Of a stretch of DNA of 64,000 bases, positions 43,639 through 50,969 are shown in pieces; position 1 is the stretch's first letter; every line of letters begins with the position of its first letter. Location of the stretch: contig NZ_JACHMI010000001.1 in NCBI RefSeq assembly GCF_014207985.1, forward strand, positions 6,989,001-7,053,000, given 5' to 3'. The notes below the pieces were generated by a model. It searched no databases. It saw only the letters and a list, made by a program, of their open reading frames with translations, and was not told the DNA's origin. This DNA is from Nonomuraea rubra. Lineage in GTDB: Bacteria; Actinomycetota; Actinomycetes; Streptosporangiales; Streptosporangiaceae. A program made the translations under genes and the position numbers.

Positions 43639-44277
43639 TCAGTAGGTGGCGCGGCCGCCGCTGATGTCGTAGACGGCGCCGGTGGAGAAGCTGACCTTGT
43701 CGGAGGCCAGCCAGGCGATCAGCTCGGCGACCTCCTCGGGCCGGCCGAGGCGCTTCATCGGGATCAGGCCGGTGAGGCGGGCCAGGGCTTCGGGCGCGGT
43801 GGCGGCGTTCATCGGGGTCTCGATCACGGCGGGGGCGATGGCGTTGACCAGCACGCCGGTGGTGGCCAGCTCCTTGCCGAGGGACTTGGTGAGCGCGATG
43901 ACGGCGGCCTTGGAGGCGGAGTAGGGGGCCATGTTCGGGTTGCCGTCCTTGCCGGCCATGCTGGCGAGGTTGACGATGCGGCCCCTGCCGCGCTCGACCA
44001 TGCCCGGGACGAAGGCGCGGCAGGTGTGGAAGATGCCGTTCACGTTGACGTCGAAGGTGCGCCGCCAGCCGTCGAGCGGGAGCTCCCACAGGGGCGCGTT
44101 CGGGCCGACCTCGTCGGCGGCGGCCTGGACGGCGGCCGGGTCGGTGACGTCCACGACCAGGTCGGCGCCGCCGGCCACGTCCAGGGTGATCACCTTGACG
44201 CCGTCGGCCTTGAGACGGATGGCGGCGGCCTTGCCCAGGCCGCTGACGCCGCCGGTGATGAGGGCGGTGCGGGACAT
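43639..44277 (-). CDS. Short-chain dehydrogenase lacking the NNAG segment
   Basis: 212 residues, about 30 fewer than usual. The cofactor motif TGGVSGLGKA and the pair SAS-K (YSASK) are present, with the catalytic Ser in NLASMAGK. In related SDRs the central strand ends in LVNNAG before the GPNAPLWE region. Here AAADEV runs directly into GPNAPLWELPLDGW. The strand and the NNAG motif, including the structural Asn of the catalytic tetrad, are missing without loss of frame. It lies 11 bases downstream of the dehydratase gene and was presumably a sugar-acid pathway dehydrogenase. Activity is doubtful. The ATG is at 44277. Confidence 0.75.
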   Translation of the reverse strand: MSRTALITGGVSGLGKAAAIRLKADGVKVITLDVAGGADLVVDVTDPAAVQAAADEVGPNAPLWELPLDGWRRTFDVNVNGIFHTCRAFVPGMVERGRGRIVNLASMAGKDGNPNMAPYSASKAAVIALTKSLGKELATTGVLVNAIAPAVIETPMNAATAPEALARLTGLIPMKRLGRPEEVAELIAWLASDKVSFSTGAVYDISGGRATY

Positions 44278-44288
44278 GCGGGGTCCTC

Positions 44289-45992
44289 TCAGTGGGATTC
44301 GCGGGCCACGTCGTCGCCGCTGGAGCCGACGAGGAAGTCCAGGTCGGCGCCGGTGTCGGCCTGCTGGACGGTCTCGACGTAGAGGCGCTCCCAGCCGCGT
44401 GACGGGCGGGCGAACGCGGCGGTCATCTCCGGGGACGGCTCGCGCGCGGCCAGTTCCTCGGCGGGGACGTCGAGCTCCAGCCGCCTGGCCGGGACGTCCA
44501 GGATGATCATGTCGCCGGTGCGGACCAGGCCGAGCGGCCCGCCGGCGGCGGCCTCCGGCGCCACGTGCAACACGACGGTGCCGTACGCGGTGCCGCTCAT
44601 CCGGCCGTCGCAGATGCGGACCATGTCGCGTACGCCCTGGGCGAGCAGCTTGGGCGGCAGCGGCATGTTGGACACCTCGGGCATGCCGGGGTAGCCCTTC
44701 GGCCCGCAGCCGCGCAGGACCAGCACCGAGTCGGGGGTGACGTCCAGGTCGTCGAGGCGGGCGTGCAGGTCCTCGATGGAGTCGAACACGACGGCGGGGC
44801 CGCGGTGCTGGAGGAGGTGGGGTGAGGCGGCGGCGGGCTTGATCACGGCGCCGTCGGGCGCGAGGTTGCCGTACAGGACGGCGATGCCGGCGTCCTCCTG
44901 GAGCGGCCGCTCGCGAGCCCGGATGACCTCCTGGTCGTAGACCTTCGCCTCGCCGAGGTGCTCGACGAGCGGGCGGCCGGTGACGGTGATCGCGTGCGGG
45001 TCGAGCAGGTCGCGTACCTCGTTCAGGACGGCGTGCAGGCCGCCGGCCCGGTACAGGTCCTCCATCAGGTGGCGGCCGGCGGGCTGCAGGTCTGCCAGGA
45101 GGGGGACGCCGGAGCCGGTGCGGTCGAAGTCGTCCTGGGTCAGCTCGACGCCGAGGCGTCCGGCGATGGCGAGCAGGTGCACGACGGCGTTGGTGGAGCC
45201 GCCGAGCGCGGCCAGCGCGACGATGGCGTTGAGGAACGAGCCGCGCGTCATCACGTCGGCGGGGCGGCGCCCGGCGGCGATCATCTCGACGATCAGGCAG
45301 CCGGTCTCGTGCGCGCCCTCCAGCAGGCGGCTGTCGGCGGCGGGGGTGCCGGCCAGGCCGGGCAGCGTCATGCCGAGCACCTCGGCGAGCAGGCCCATGG
45401 TGGAGGCGGTGCCCATCGTGTTGCAGTGGCCCTTGCTGCGGATCATGGACGACTCCGAGCGCAGGAAGTCCGCCTGGGACAGCGTCCCGGCGCGTACCTC
45501 CTCGCTGAGCTTCCACACGTCGGTGCCGCAGCCCAGCGGCGCGCCGCGGAAGGTGCCGGTGAGCATCGGCCCGCCGGGGACGACCACCGCGGGCAGGCCG
45601 ACCGAGGAGGCGGCCATGAGCAGCGCGGGAATGGTCTTGTCGCAGCCGCCGAGCAGCACCACGCCGTCGATCGGGTTGGCGCGCAGCATCTCCTCGATGG
45701 CCATCGCCGCCATGTTGCGCCACAACATCGCGGTGGGCCGCACGTTCGTCTCCCCCAGGGAGACCACCGGCAGGTTCAGCGGCACGCCGCCCGACTCCCA
45801 CACGCCGCGCTTGACGTGCTCGGCCACCTCGTCCAGATGCATGTTGCAGGGAGTGAGGTCGGAGGCGGTGTTGGCGATCGCGATGTGCGGCCGGCCGTCG
45901 AACGCGCCGGACGGCAGCCCGCGGCGCATCCACGCCCGATGGATGTAGGCGTTGCGGTCGGTACCGGCATACCACTGGCTACTACGGTTCAT
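44289..45992 (-). CDS. IlvD/Edd-family dehydratase, sugar-acid type
   Basis: 567 residues from ATG 45992. Fe-S and metal-binding motifs typical of the family are visible: DLTPCNMHLDE, LGGCDKTIPA and KGHCNTMGTAST. The C-terminal domain has RICDGRMSGTAYG and VLHVAPEAAAGGPL. In the branched-chain pathway these enzymes are dihydroxy-acid dehydratases. The sequence near the N-terminus (RRGLPSGAFDGRPHIAIANTASDL) and the SDR plus alcohol-dehydrogenase neighbours fit the arabonate/xylonate-type sugar-acid branch better. It would convert an aldonate to a 2-keto-3-deoxy acid. Divergent from the zinc alcohol dehydrogenase across a shared operator. Confidence 0.85.
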   Translation of the reverse strand: MNRSSQWYAGTDRNAYIHRAWMRRGLPSGAFDGRPHIAIANTASDLTPCNMHLDEVAEHVKRGVWESGGVPLNLPVVSLGETNVRPTAMLWRNMAAMAIEEMLRANPIDGVVLLGGCDKTIPALLMAASSVGLPAVVVPGGPMLTGTFRGAPLGCGTDVWKLSEEVRAGTLSQADFLRSESSMIRSKGHCNTMGTASTMGLLAEVLGMTLPGLAGTPAADSRLLEGAHETGCLIVEMIAAGRRPADVMTRGSFLNAIVALAALGGSTNAVVHLLAIAGRLGVELTQDDFDRTGSGVPLLADLQPAGRHLMEDLYRAGGLHAVLNEVRDLLDPHAITVTGRPLVEHLGEAKVYDQEVIRARERPLQEDAGIAVLYGNLAPDGAVIKPAAASPHLLQHRGPAVVFDSIEDLHARLDDLDVTPDSVLVLRGCGPKGYPGMPEVSNMPLPPKLLAQGVRDMVRICDGRMSGTAYGTVVLHVAPEAAAGGPLGLVRTGDMIILDVPARRLELDVPAEELAAREPSPEMTAAFARPSRGWERLYVETVQQADTGADLDFLVGSSGDDVARESH

Positions 45993-45996
45993 CACA

Positions 45997-46086
45997 TTCC
46001 AACAGTTGGAACGAATACTAATAAAGTGGAACATTTGGGAGAGTAGTGCATCTCTCCCCTGATGCGAAGACTTCCATTTTGTGGAA
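45997..46086. promoter_or_regulatory. Operator region for the sugar-acid genes
   Basis: A perfect 7-1-7 palindrome TTCCAACAGTTGGAA at 45997-46011 and a related site TTCCATTTTGTGGAA at 46072-46086 flank the divergent promoter area. A TGGAAC half-site lies at about 46027-46032. Such TTCCA...TGGAA sites are bound by IclR- or GntR-type regulators; no such gene is in the window. Confidence 0.65.
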
Positions 46087-46107
46087 CGGTGATCTAACCT
46101 CCGGAAC

Positions 46108-47121
46108 ATGCGTGCTCTGGTCCTGACCGGCCCCGGGAAGGCCGAGGTACAGGAGGTCGAACCGCCTGTCGCCGGGCCGGGCGAGGTGGTGGTGGACCTC
46201 GAACGGGTCGGCGTGTGCGGCACGGACGTCGAGCTGTTCACCGGCGGGATGAGCTACCTGCACACCGGCCGTTCCTGGTACCCGCTGCGTCCAGGACACG
46301 AGTGGTGCGGGCGGGTCAGCGCGGTGGGCGAGGGCGTGAGCCCTTCCTGGGCCGGGCGGCGGGTCACCGGCGACACCATGCTGGGCTGCGGTCACTGCGA
46401 CCGCTGCCGGGCCGGCCGCCACCACGTGTGCGCCGAACTGGCCGAGATCGGCATCAGCCGTGGCCGCCCGGGCGCGCTGGCCGAGCGACTCGCGGTGCCC
46501 GCGACGGCCCTGCACCACCTGCCGGACGTCGTGGATCCCACGCTCGGCGCGCTCGTCGAGCCCGGAGGCAACGCGCTGCGGGCCGTCCGCGCGGCGGGGC
46601 TGGAGGCGGGCGAGCGGGTGCTGGTCCTGGGTACGGGCACGATCGGCCTGCTCACGGCGCTGTTCGCGCGGGCGGGCGGAGCCGAGGTGCACCTGATGGG
46701 CCGCGACGAGCACGGCCTCCACCTGGCCCGGAGCCTCGGCTTCACCGACGCCTGGACCCGAGGGTCGCTGCCGTCGCTCGCCTGGGACGCCGTCATCGAC
46801 GCCACCAACGCGCCCGGGTTGCCCGCGCTCGCTCTCGACCTCGTCGAACCCGGCCGGCGTGCCGTCTACATCGGCCTGGCCGGCACCCCGTCCACGATCG
46901 ACACCCGCGACCTGGTGCTCAAGGACGTCACCGCGGTCGGCATCCTCGGCGGCTCGGCCGGCCTGGCCGGAGCCATCGCCGCCTACGCCGACGGCTCGGT
47001 CGACGCCCGCCCCCTCGTGGCCGCCACGGTCGGCCTCGCGGACACCGCCGGCGTCCTGGCGGGACGCCGGCCGACCGGCGCGGGGCCCGGCCCGAAGATC
47101 CACATCGATCCGCGCCGGTGA
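46108..47121 (+). CDS. Zinc-dependent alcohol dehydrogenase (MDR, sugar/polyol type)
   Basis: 337 residues. The catalytic zinc site is VCGTD (Cys about 37) and PGHEW (His/Glu about 63-64). The structural-zinc loop GCGHCDRCRAGRHHVC has four Cys residues. The Rossmann motif is VLVLGTGTIGLL. Usually MDR enzymes run about 340-360 residues, so this is full length. It is divergent from the dehydratase and SDR across paired palindromes and probably catalyses the first oxidation, sugar to lactone or keto-sugar, feeding the dehydratase. The ATG at 46108 follows CTCCGGAAC. Confidence 0.83.
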   Translation: MRALVLTGPGKAEVQEVEPPVAGPGEVVVDLERVGVCGTDVELFTGGMSYLHTGRSWYPLRPGHEWCGRVSAVGEGVSPSWAGRRVTGDTMLGCGHCDRCRAGRHHVCAELAEIGISRGRPGALAERLAVPATALHHLPDVVDPTLGALVEPGGNALRAVRAAGLEAGERVLVLGTGTIGLLTALFARAGGAEVHLMGRDEHGLHLARSLGFTDAWTRGSLPSLAWDAVIDATNAPGLPALALDLVEPGRRAVYIGLAGTPSTIDTRDLVLKDVTAVGILGGSAGLAGAIAAYADGSVDARPLVAATVGLADTAGVLAGRRPTGAGPGPKIHIDPRR

Positions 47122-47231
47122 GAGCGTGATCAACCGGGAACTGCCCCTACGGCGGGTTTCCGCCGGTCTCCCGCCGCCGGGGTGACACCATTGACCACTA
47201 CGGGTGGCGACATCGATGCGCTTCGCGAATC

Positions 47232-47700
47232 TTGCTGGATGACCAGCCGCGCACCATCAATCGGGGCCGGCTGGAGGTCGTGCGCACCTACCTGACCGAC
47301 GTGGCGGGCCGGCGGGTGCCGGGTGCGGTGGTGGAGCTGGGCTGCTATCGAGGGGCGATGACCGCGTGGCTGCGCGCGGTGCTGGACAGGCCCCGCACGA
47401 CCGCTTCGGCCTGAGCCGGCCGGTCATCCATCCCGGCCGGCTCGCCGACGCCCTGCCCGGAGCCCTGCCCGAGCAGATCACCTTCGCCTACCTCGACGTC
47501 GACCGCTACGACGCCACGCTCACCGCGCTGCGCGCCTGCGTGCCCCGCCTGGCGCCGGGCGCGGTGCTGCTGCTCGACGACCACGCCGACCTGCCCGCCT
47601 CCCGCGCCGCGGCACCCGGCCAGGACTGGGGCTTGGGCCTGCACCGCGTCGGCCAGAGCCTGTACGTGCGCTGCATGAACGGCCAGACCGGCGCCTGGTA
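47232..47700 (+). pseudogene. TylF-type O-methyltransferase remnant
   Basis: Two pieces of one gene lie in different frames. The first (47232-47414) encodes RLEVVRTYLTDV and VVELGCYRGAMTAWL, the SAM-binding start of the TylF/macrocin O-methyltransferase family. The second, from about 47390, encodes FAYLDVDRYDATLTALRACVPRLAPGAVLLLDDH, its C-terminal half. About 60 residues of the family's middle are missing and the frame shifts near 47395. It cannot make an intact enzyme. Confidence 0.7.
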
Positions 47701-47759
47701 TCGCGGCGCCCGTACCCGCGCTGCATGGGCATGTCCACGGCTACACCGGCGCCCGCAGC

Positions 47760-47940
47760 GACGACGCCGGGTGCAGCGAGAGCGACTTCGGCCCCGACGA
47801 CTTCCGCGCCGGCAATCCCCGCTTCACCGGCGAGAGGCGCGACCTCGCCCTCGCCGGCGAGGTGCAGGCCGAGGCCGGCGCCACGCCCGCGCAGGTCGCG
47901 ATCGCCCGGCTGCTCGGCAAGGGCAGGGCTCACGGTGGCG
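47760..47940 (+). pseudogene. Aldo/keto reductase C-terminal remnant
   Basis: Translation in the frame ending near 47940 gives FGPDDFRAGNPRF, then LALAGEVQAEAGATPAQVAIARLLGKG. This resembles the substrate-loop and helix region of aldo/keto reductases (normally NPRF...LALVERV...GVTPAQLALAWLL). The N-terminal barrel and the catalytic Asp/Tyr/Lys/His region are absent. It follows the TylF remnant with no intervening gene. Confidence 0.6.
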
Positions 47941-47963
47941 GCCGGCTCTGCCAGCATGACGAC

Positions 47964-48545
47964 ATGATCGCGACTCCTGGCGACTTCGCCTGGTTCTCCT
48001 ACGAGCGCTTCCCCGAGCTGGCGGAGGCCTACTGCTTCACCTACGTCCGCGGCCTGACCCCCGAGCGCCTGGTGGCCCGGCTCGGCGGCCGGCCGGAGGA
48101 GTTCACGCCCATGACGCTCGAGAAGCTGATCGAGGCCAGTTACAGGAACGGCTACGACACCGCGTTTCTCGGCGCCACGACCGTGGGTGACCGGGTGTTC
48201 ATCGTCGAGCCCAACGGCGGGCTCGGCGCCGACGAAGAAATCATCACGTCGTTGTCTGCGGGAACCCGCCTCGTCTCCCACTTCCGCGACGTCGAAGGCC
48301 TCGAATACTTCTACTGGAGCGAGAACGAAAAGCTCCGATTCTGGTTCCTCGCCGATGAAGGTTACGCGGAAGAGGTACCGGACGAGGTCCTGGAGATCAT
48401 GCGGCGGATCGACACCGGCCAGGGGCTCCTCCATCCGAGCGACGGGCCGGCGTTCGTCCTGGCCGAGCGGCTCACCGGCATCACGCTGACACCGGAGTTG
48501 CTGGAGGGGTCCGTCTACCTGTGCGGGGTCATCCCCACACCGTGA
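47964..48545 (+). CDS. DUF6461-like cytoplasmic protein
   Basis: 193 residues. The pattern AYCFTYVRGLTPERLVARLGG near the N-terminus, FIVEPNGGLGADEEIITSLSAGTRLVSHFRDVEGLEYFYWSE in the middle and LLHPSDGPAFVLAERLTGITL at the end resembles a family common in Streptomyces and relatives and annotated only as DUF6461. The protein is acidic with no signal peptide or membrane helix. The central GC content drops (about 48225-48365), unlike its neighbours, which may hint at recent acquisition. No ribosome site stands out at ATG 47964. Function unknown. Confidence 0.65.
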   Translation: MIATPGDFAWFSYERFPELAEAYCFTYVRGLTPERLVARLGGRPEEFTPMTLEKLIEASYRNGYDTAFLGATTVGDRVFIVEPNGGLGADEEIITSLSAGTRLVSHFRDVEGLEYFYWSENEKLRFWFLADEGYAEEVPDEVLEIMRRIDTGQGLLHPSDGPAFVLAERLTGITLTPELLEGSVYLCGVIPTP

Positions 48546-48592
48546 ACGCGTGACCAGCCCACCGGATGGCCACCCTCATGAGGGGGATCAAG

Positions 48593-48617
48593 CACTTACC
48601 AACCTTGTTAGTAAGTG
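48593..48617. promoter_or_regulatory. TetR operator (25-bp palindrome)
   Basis: CACTTACCAAC at 48593-48603 and GTTAGTAAGTG at 48607-48617 form 11-base arms with one mismatch around CTT. It ends 13 bases before the TetR start and is almost certainly its own operator. Confidence 0.75.
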
Positions 48618-48630
48618 GTTACTGCGTAAA

Positions 48631-49188
48631 ATGCGAAGCATGGACGTGAGGCGCAGCACCGCGAAACAACGGCGTGCGGAGGCCGTCGTGGCGGGCATGC
48701 GGGTCTTCGCCGACCACGGGTTCGTGACGGCGTCGATCCAGCAGGTCGCGGACGAGATCGGGGTGTCGCAGCCGTACGTCTTCCGGCTTTTCGGCAGCAA
48801 GCACGCGTTCTTCCTGGCCTGCCTCGACGAGCTGGAACGTCAGCTGCTGGAGGTCGTCCGGCAGGCCGCGGCGACGTCTCCGGACGATCCCGTGGCCGCG
48901 ATGCGCGCCGGCTTCCGGGGGATGCTGGCCGGCGGGGTGATCAGCGGCCTGTGGTTGCAGGCTTGCGCCGCCGCGCGCAGGGACGAGACGGTGGCGGCGC
49001 GCTGCCGCGCCGTCATCTCGGGGATTCTGGGAGAAGTCGCACGGCTGACGGGCGCGGGGATGGACGGCCTGGCGCGGAATCTGGCCGACGGTGCGCTCGT
49101 GGTGATGTTGCAGGCGGTCGGGGCGGACCTCACGGGTGGGAGCCTGGCCGCCATCGATTCCCTGCGCGCCGAGAAGGAGACCCCGTGA
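48631..49188 (+). CDS. TetR/AcrR-family transcriptional regulator
   Basis: About 185 residues from ATG 48631; ATG 48640 is equally possible. The N-terminal helix-turn-helix reads AGMRVFADHGFVTASIQQVADEIGVSQPYVFRLFGSKHAFF, the classic TetR form. The ligand domain contains SGLWLQACAAARRDETVAARCRAVISGIL. The 25-bp palindrome just upstream implies autoregulation. No efflux gene is adjacent; downstream are two small proteins that may be in its operon. Confidence 0.85.
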   Translation: MRSMDVRRSTAKQRRAEAVVAGMRVFADHGFVTASIQQVADEIGVSQPYVFRLFGSKHAFFLACLDELERQLLEVVRQAAATSPDDPVAAMRAGFRGMLAGGVISGLWLQACAAARRDETVAARCRAVISGILGEVARLTGAGMDGLARNLADGALVVMLQAVGADLTGGSLAAIDSLRAEKETP

Positions 49189-49249
49189 ACCGCCACAGGG
49201 TGCGGGCAAGCCGGCCAACCATGTGATCCACATGAACGGAGACTGTGAG

Positions 49250-49729
49250 ATGACCGTCGGTTTCGTTCACAGCGCCGTAGGGGCGCACAACGTCCCCGAG
49301 TCCGTCCGCGCGCTCAGCTCGCTGCCCGGCATCGACTACGCCGACCAGTTCACCCTTCCCACGGAGGTGGCCGCAACGCCGGAGCAGTGGGCGCGGGCGA
49401 TGTTCGGCGACGTGCCCAACGCCGGAGAGGTGCTGATCTGGTGCGTTCTCCTCGGGTTCCGGCTCAGCCGGACCCGATCGCCCGCCACCGTGGCCGGCTG
49501 GCGGATCGGCGGAGGCGGCGAGGACTGGATCCGGCTCGAGGCGGCTTCCTGGTTCCTGACCGGCAACCTCCTCGTACGGACGGCCGGCGAGCAGGTGTCG
49601 CTGGCGACCTTCCTGCACTATCGCCGGAGGGCAGGCGCCCGCGTGTGGCCTCCGCTGTCCGCCGTCCACCGCCTGCTGGTGCCCGGGGTGCTCCGCGACG
49701 CGGAGGCGAGGATTCGCGCACCTCGGTGA
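49250..49729 (+). CDS. Hypothetical protein, DUF2867-like
   Basis: 159 residues from ATG 49250, with GGAG at 49238-49241. The ordered pattern LPGIDYADQFTLP, WARAMFGDVPNAGEVL, WLTGNLLVRTA-like segments (here SWFLTGNLLVRT) and a basic C-terminus resemble small proteins annotated DUF2867, of the SRPBCC-like fold. I am not sure of the family. It lies 61 bases after the TetR gene on the same strand, so it may be a TetR target. Confidence 0.5.
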   Translation: MTVGFVHSAVGAHNVPESVRALSSLPGIDYADQFTLPTEVAATPEQWARAMFGDVPNAGEVLIWCVLLGFRLSRTRSPATVAGWRIGGGGEDWIRLEAASWFLTGNLLVRTAGEQVSLATFLHYRRRAGARVWPPLSAVHRLLVPGVLRDAEARIRAPR

Positions 49730-49881
49730 GGCACTCGCCGCCGGGAGGCCGGTGGACTGAGCCGCGCTCGCGCGCCCTCCGGCGAGCGCCGGGCTGGACG
49801 GATTTCCAGGCATTGACAGGACGCCCTCACCATATGTCCAGCCACGTGCTGATATTTCGGAAACATCAGCACCATGGGGGT

Positions 49882-50217
49882 GTGAATCTCAACGGTCGTA
49901 CATTCGTGATGGTCAGCTCGACGGCGAGCGCGGTGAACCCCGACAGTCCCACCCGGTTCCAGTACTGGGAGGCCGACGAGGTCGTGTGGGGCGAGTACAC
50001 CGGCGACACGGTGACCCACGGGCGCTTCGTCGGCACGCGCGACGGCGACCAGGTCTCGATCGCGTACGCGCACGCGCTGAAGGCCGGCGGCAAGGCGGGC
50101 GGGCAGAGCAGCAGCCGCATCGAGACCGGCGACGACGGGCTGCTGCGCCTGGTGGAGGAGTTCAGCTTCGACGGGGACGACACGCTGCACGTGAGCGTGT
50201 GCACCGAGGTCGCCTAG
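49882..50217 (+). CDS. Small conserved protein (misnamed N-acetylglutamate synthase family)
   Basis: 111 residues from GTG 49882, preceded by a GGGGG tract only one base away, so the start is uncertain; ATG 49834 would add 16 residues. LNGRTFVMVSSTASAV, then FQYWEADEVVWGEYTGDTVTHGRFVGT, matches a beta-rich family seen across Bacteroidetes and actinobacteria. Databases often label it N-acetylglutamate synthase without evidence. Probably a cytoplasmic lipocalin-like barrel; function unknown. Confidence 0.6.
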   Translation: MNLNGRTFVMVSSTASAVNPDSPTRFQYWEADEVVWGEYTGDTVTHGRFVGTRDGDQVSIAYAHALKAGGKAGGQSSSRIETGDDGLLRLVEEFSFDGDDTLHVSVCTEVA

Positions 50218-50223
50218 CGGGGC

Positions 50224-50862
50224 TCAGCCGTCCTTGCGCAGGGCGGCCCGGCCCTCGGCTGCGCCGACGAAGCGCATCTTGCCGAGCGGCACGTCGCCCT
50301 GCGCCTCCTGGGAGGGCCGGCGCTGGGAGCGGGCCTGGTCGCGGTCGCTGGGCAGCACGTACGGCCGCCTGAGCACCTCGTCCAGGATGAACACGGTCTC
50401 GGTCGCCTTGACCGCCGGGATGTTGGCCAGCCGGTCGGTCACCATGGTGTGCACGGCGGCCACGTCGGAGACCCGTACCTGGATCATTGCGTCGTGCTGC
50501 CCGGTGGTGATCGCACAGTACTCCACCTCCGGCATCCTGGCCAGCTCCGCCCTGAACTGCTTCCACATCTGCTGGCGCACGGTCACGAAGATCAGTGCGG
50601 TGATGCCGAGCCCCGCCCTGACGTGGTCGATCTCCGCCGTGAACCGTTTGATCGCGCCGTCGGCACGCAGCGCCTCGAAGCGGGTGTAGGCGTTCGCCCG
50701 GGAGATGCCCACCCGCTCGGCCAGCGCCGCGACGGAGATCCTGCCGTTCTCGCGCAGGACCTCAAGGATCTTCAGGTGGATGTCGTCCAGTTCGAGACCG
50801 ATGCCGATCCGTCCAGGCTGACCGCCACCGCTGACACCATTTCTGGAAATTTCACTCATCAT
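50224..50862 (-). CDS. Lrp/AsnC-family transcriptional regulator
   Basis: 212 residues. The helix-turn-helix is LDDIHLKILEVLRENGRISVAALAERVGISRANAYTRFEAL (about residues 25-65). A RAM/AsnC ligand domain follows (ITALIFVTVRQQMWKQF, VEYCAITTGQHDAMIQVRV). The extra 40-residue basic C-terminal tail is unusual for the family. ATG 50862 follows GAGGTA. It is divergent from the oligopeptide transporter operon 107 bases away, which is the likely target; these regulators usually respond to amino acids. Confidence 0.85.
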   Translation of the reverse strand: MMSEISRNGVSGGGQPGRIGIGLELDDIHLKILEVLRENGRISVAALAERVGISRANAYTRFEALRADGAIKRFTAEIDHVRAGLGITALIFVTVRQQMWKQFRAELARMPEVEYCAITTGQHDAMIQVRVSDVAAVHTMVTDRLANIPAVKATETVFILDEVLRRPYVLPSDRDQARSQRRPSQEAQGDVPLGKMRFVGAAEGRAALRKDG

Positions 50863-50969
50863 TACCTCACTGACCTTTATATACGTCTAGCCGACCGCAC
50901 AGTCCCTGGACGATCTGCCGCACAATCCTCGACATCCTTCTGCTGAACGTCCAATTTTGGAGGACCCTC

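Noticed and set aside
43587..43664. Short reading frame after the esterase with a good GGAGG site (MSSTRTRGASWLLREP)
   Set aside because: Twenty-six codons overlapping the end of the convergent SDR. Possibly the cut-off start of a lost third gene, but too short to support as a gene.
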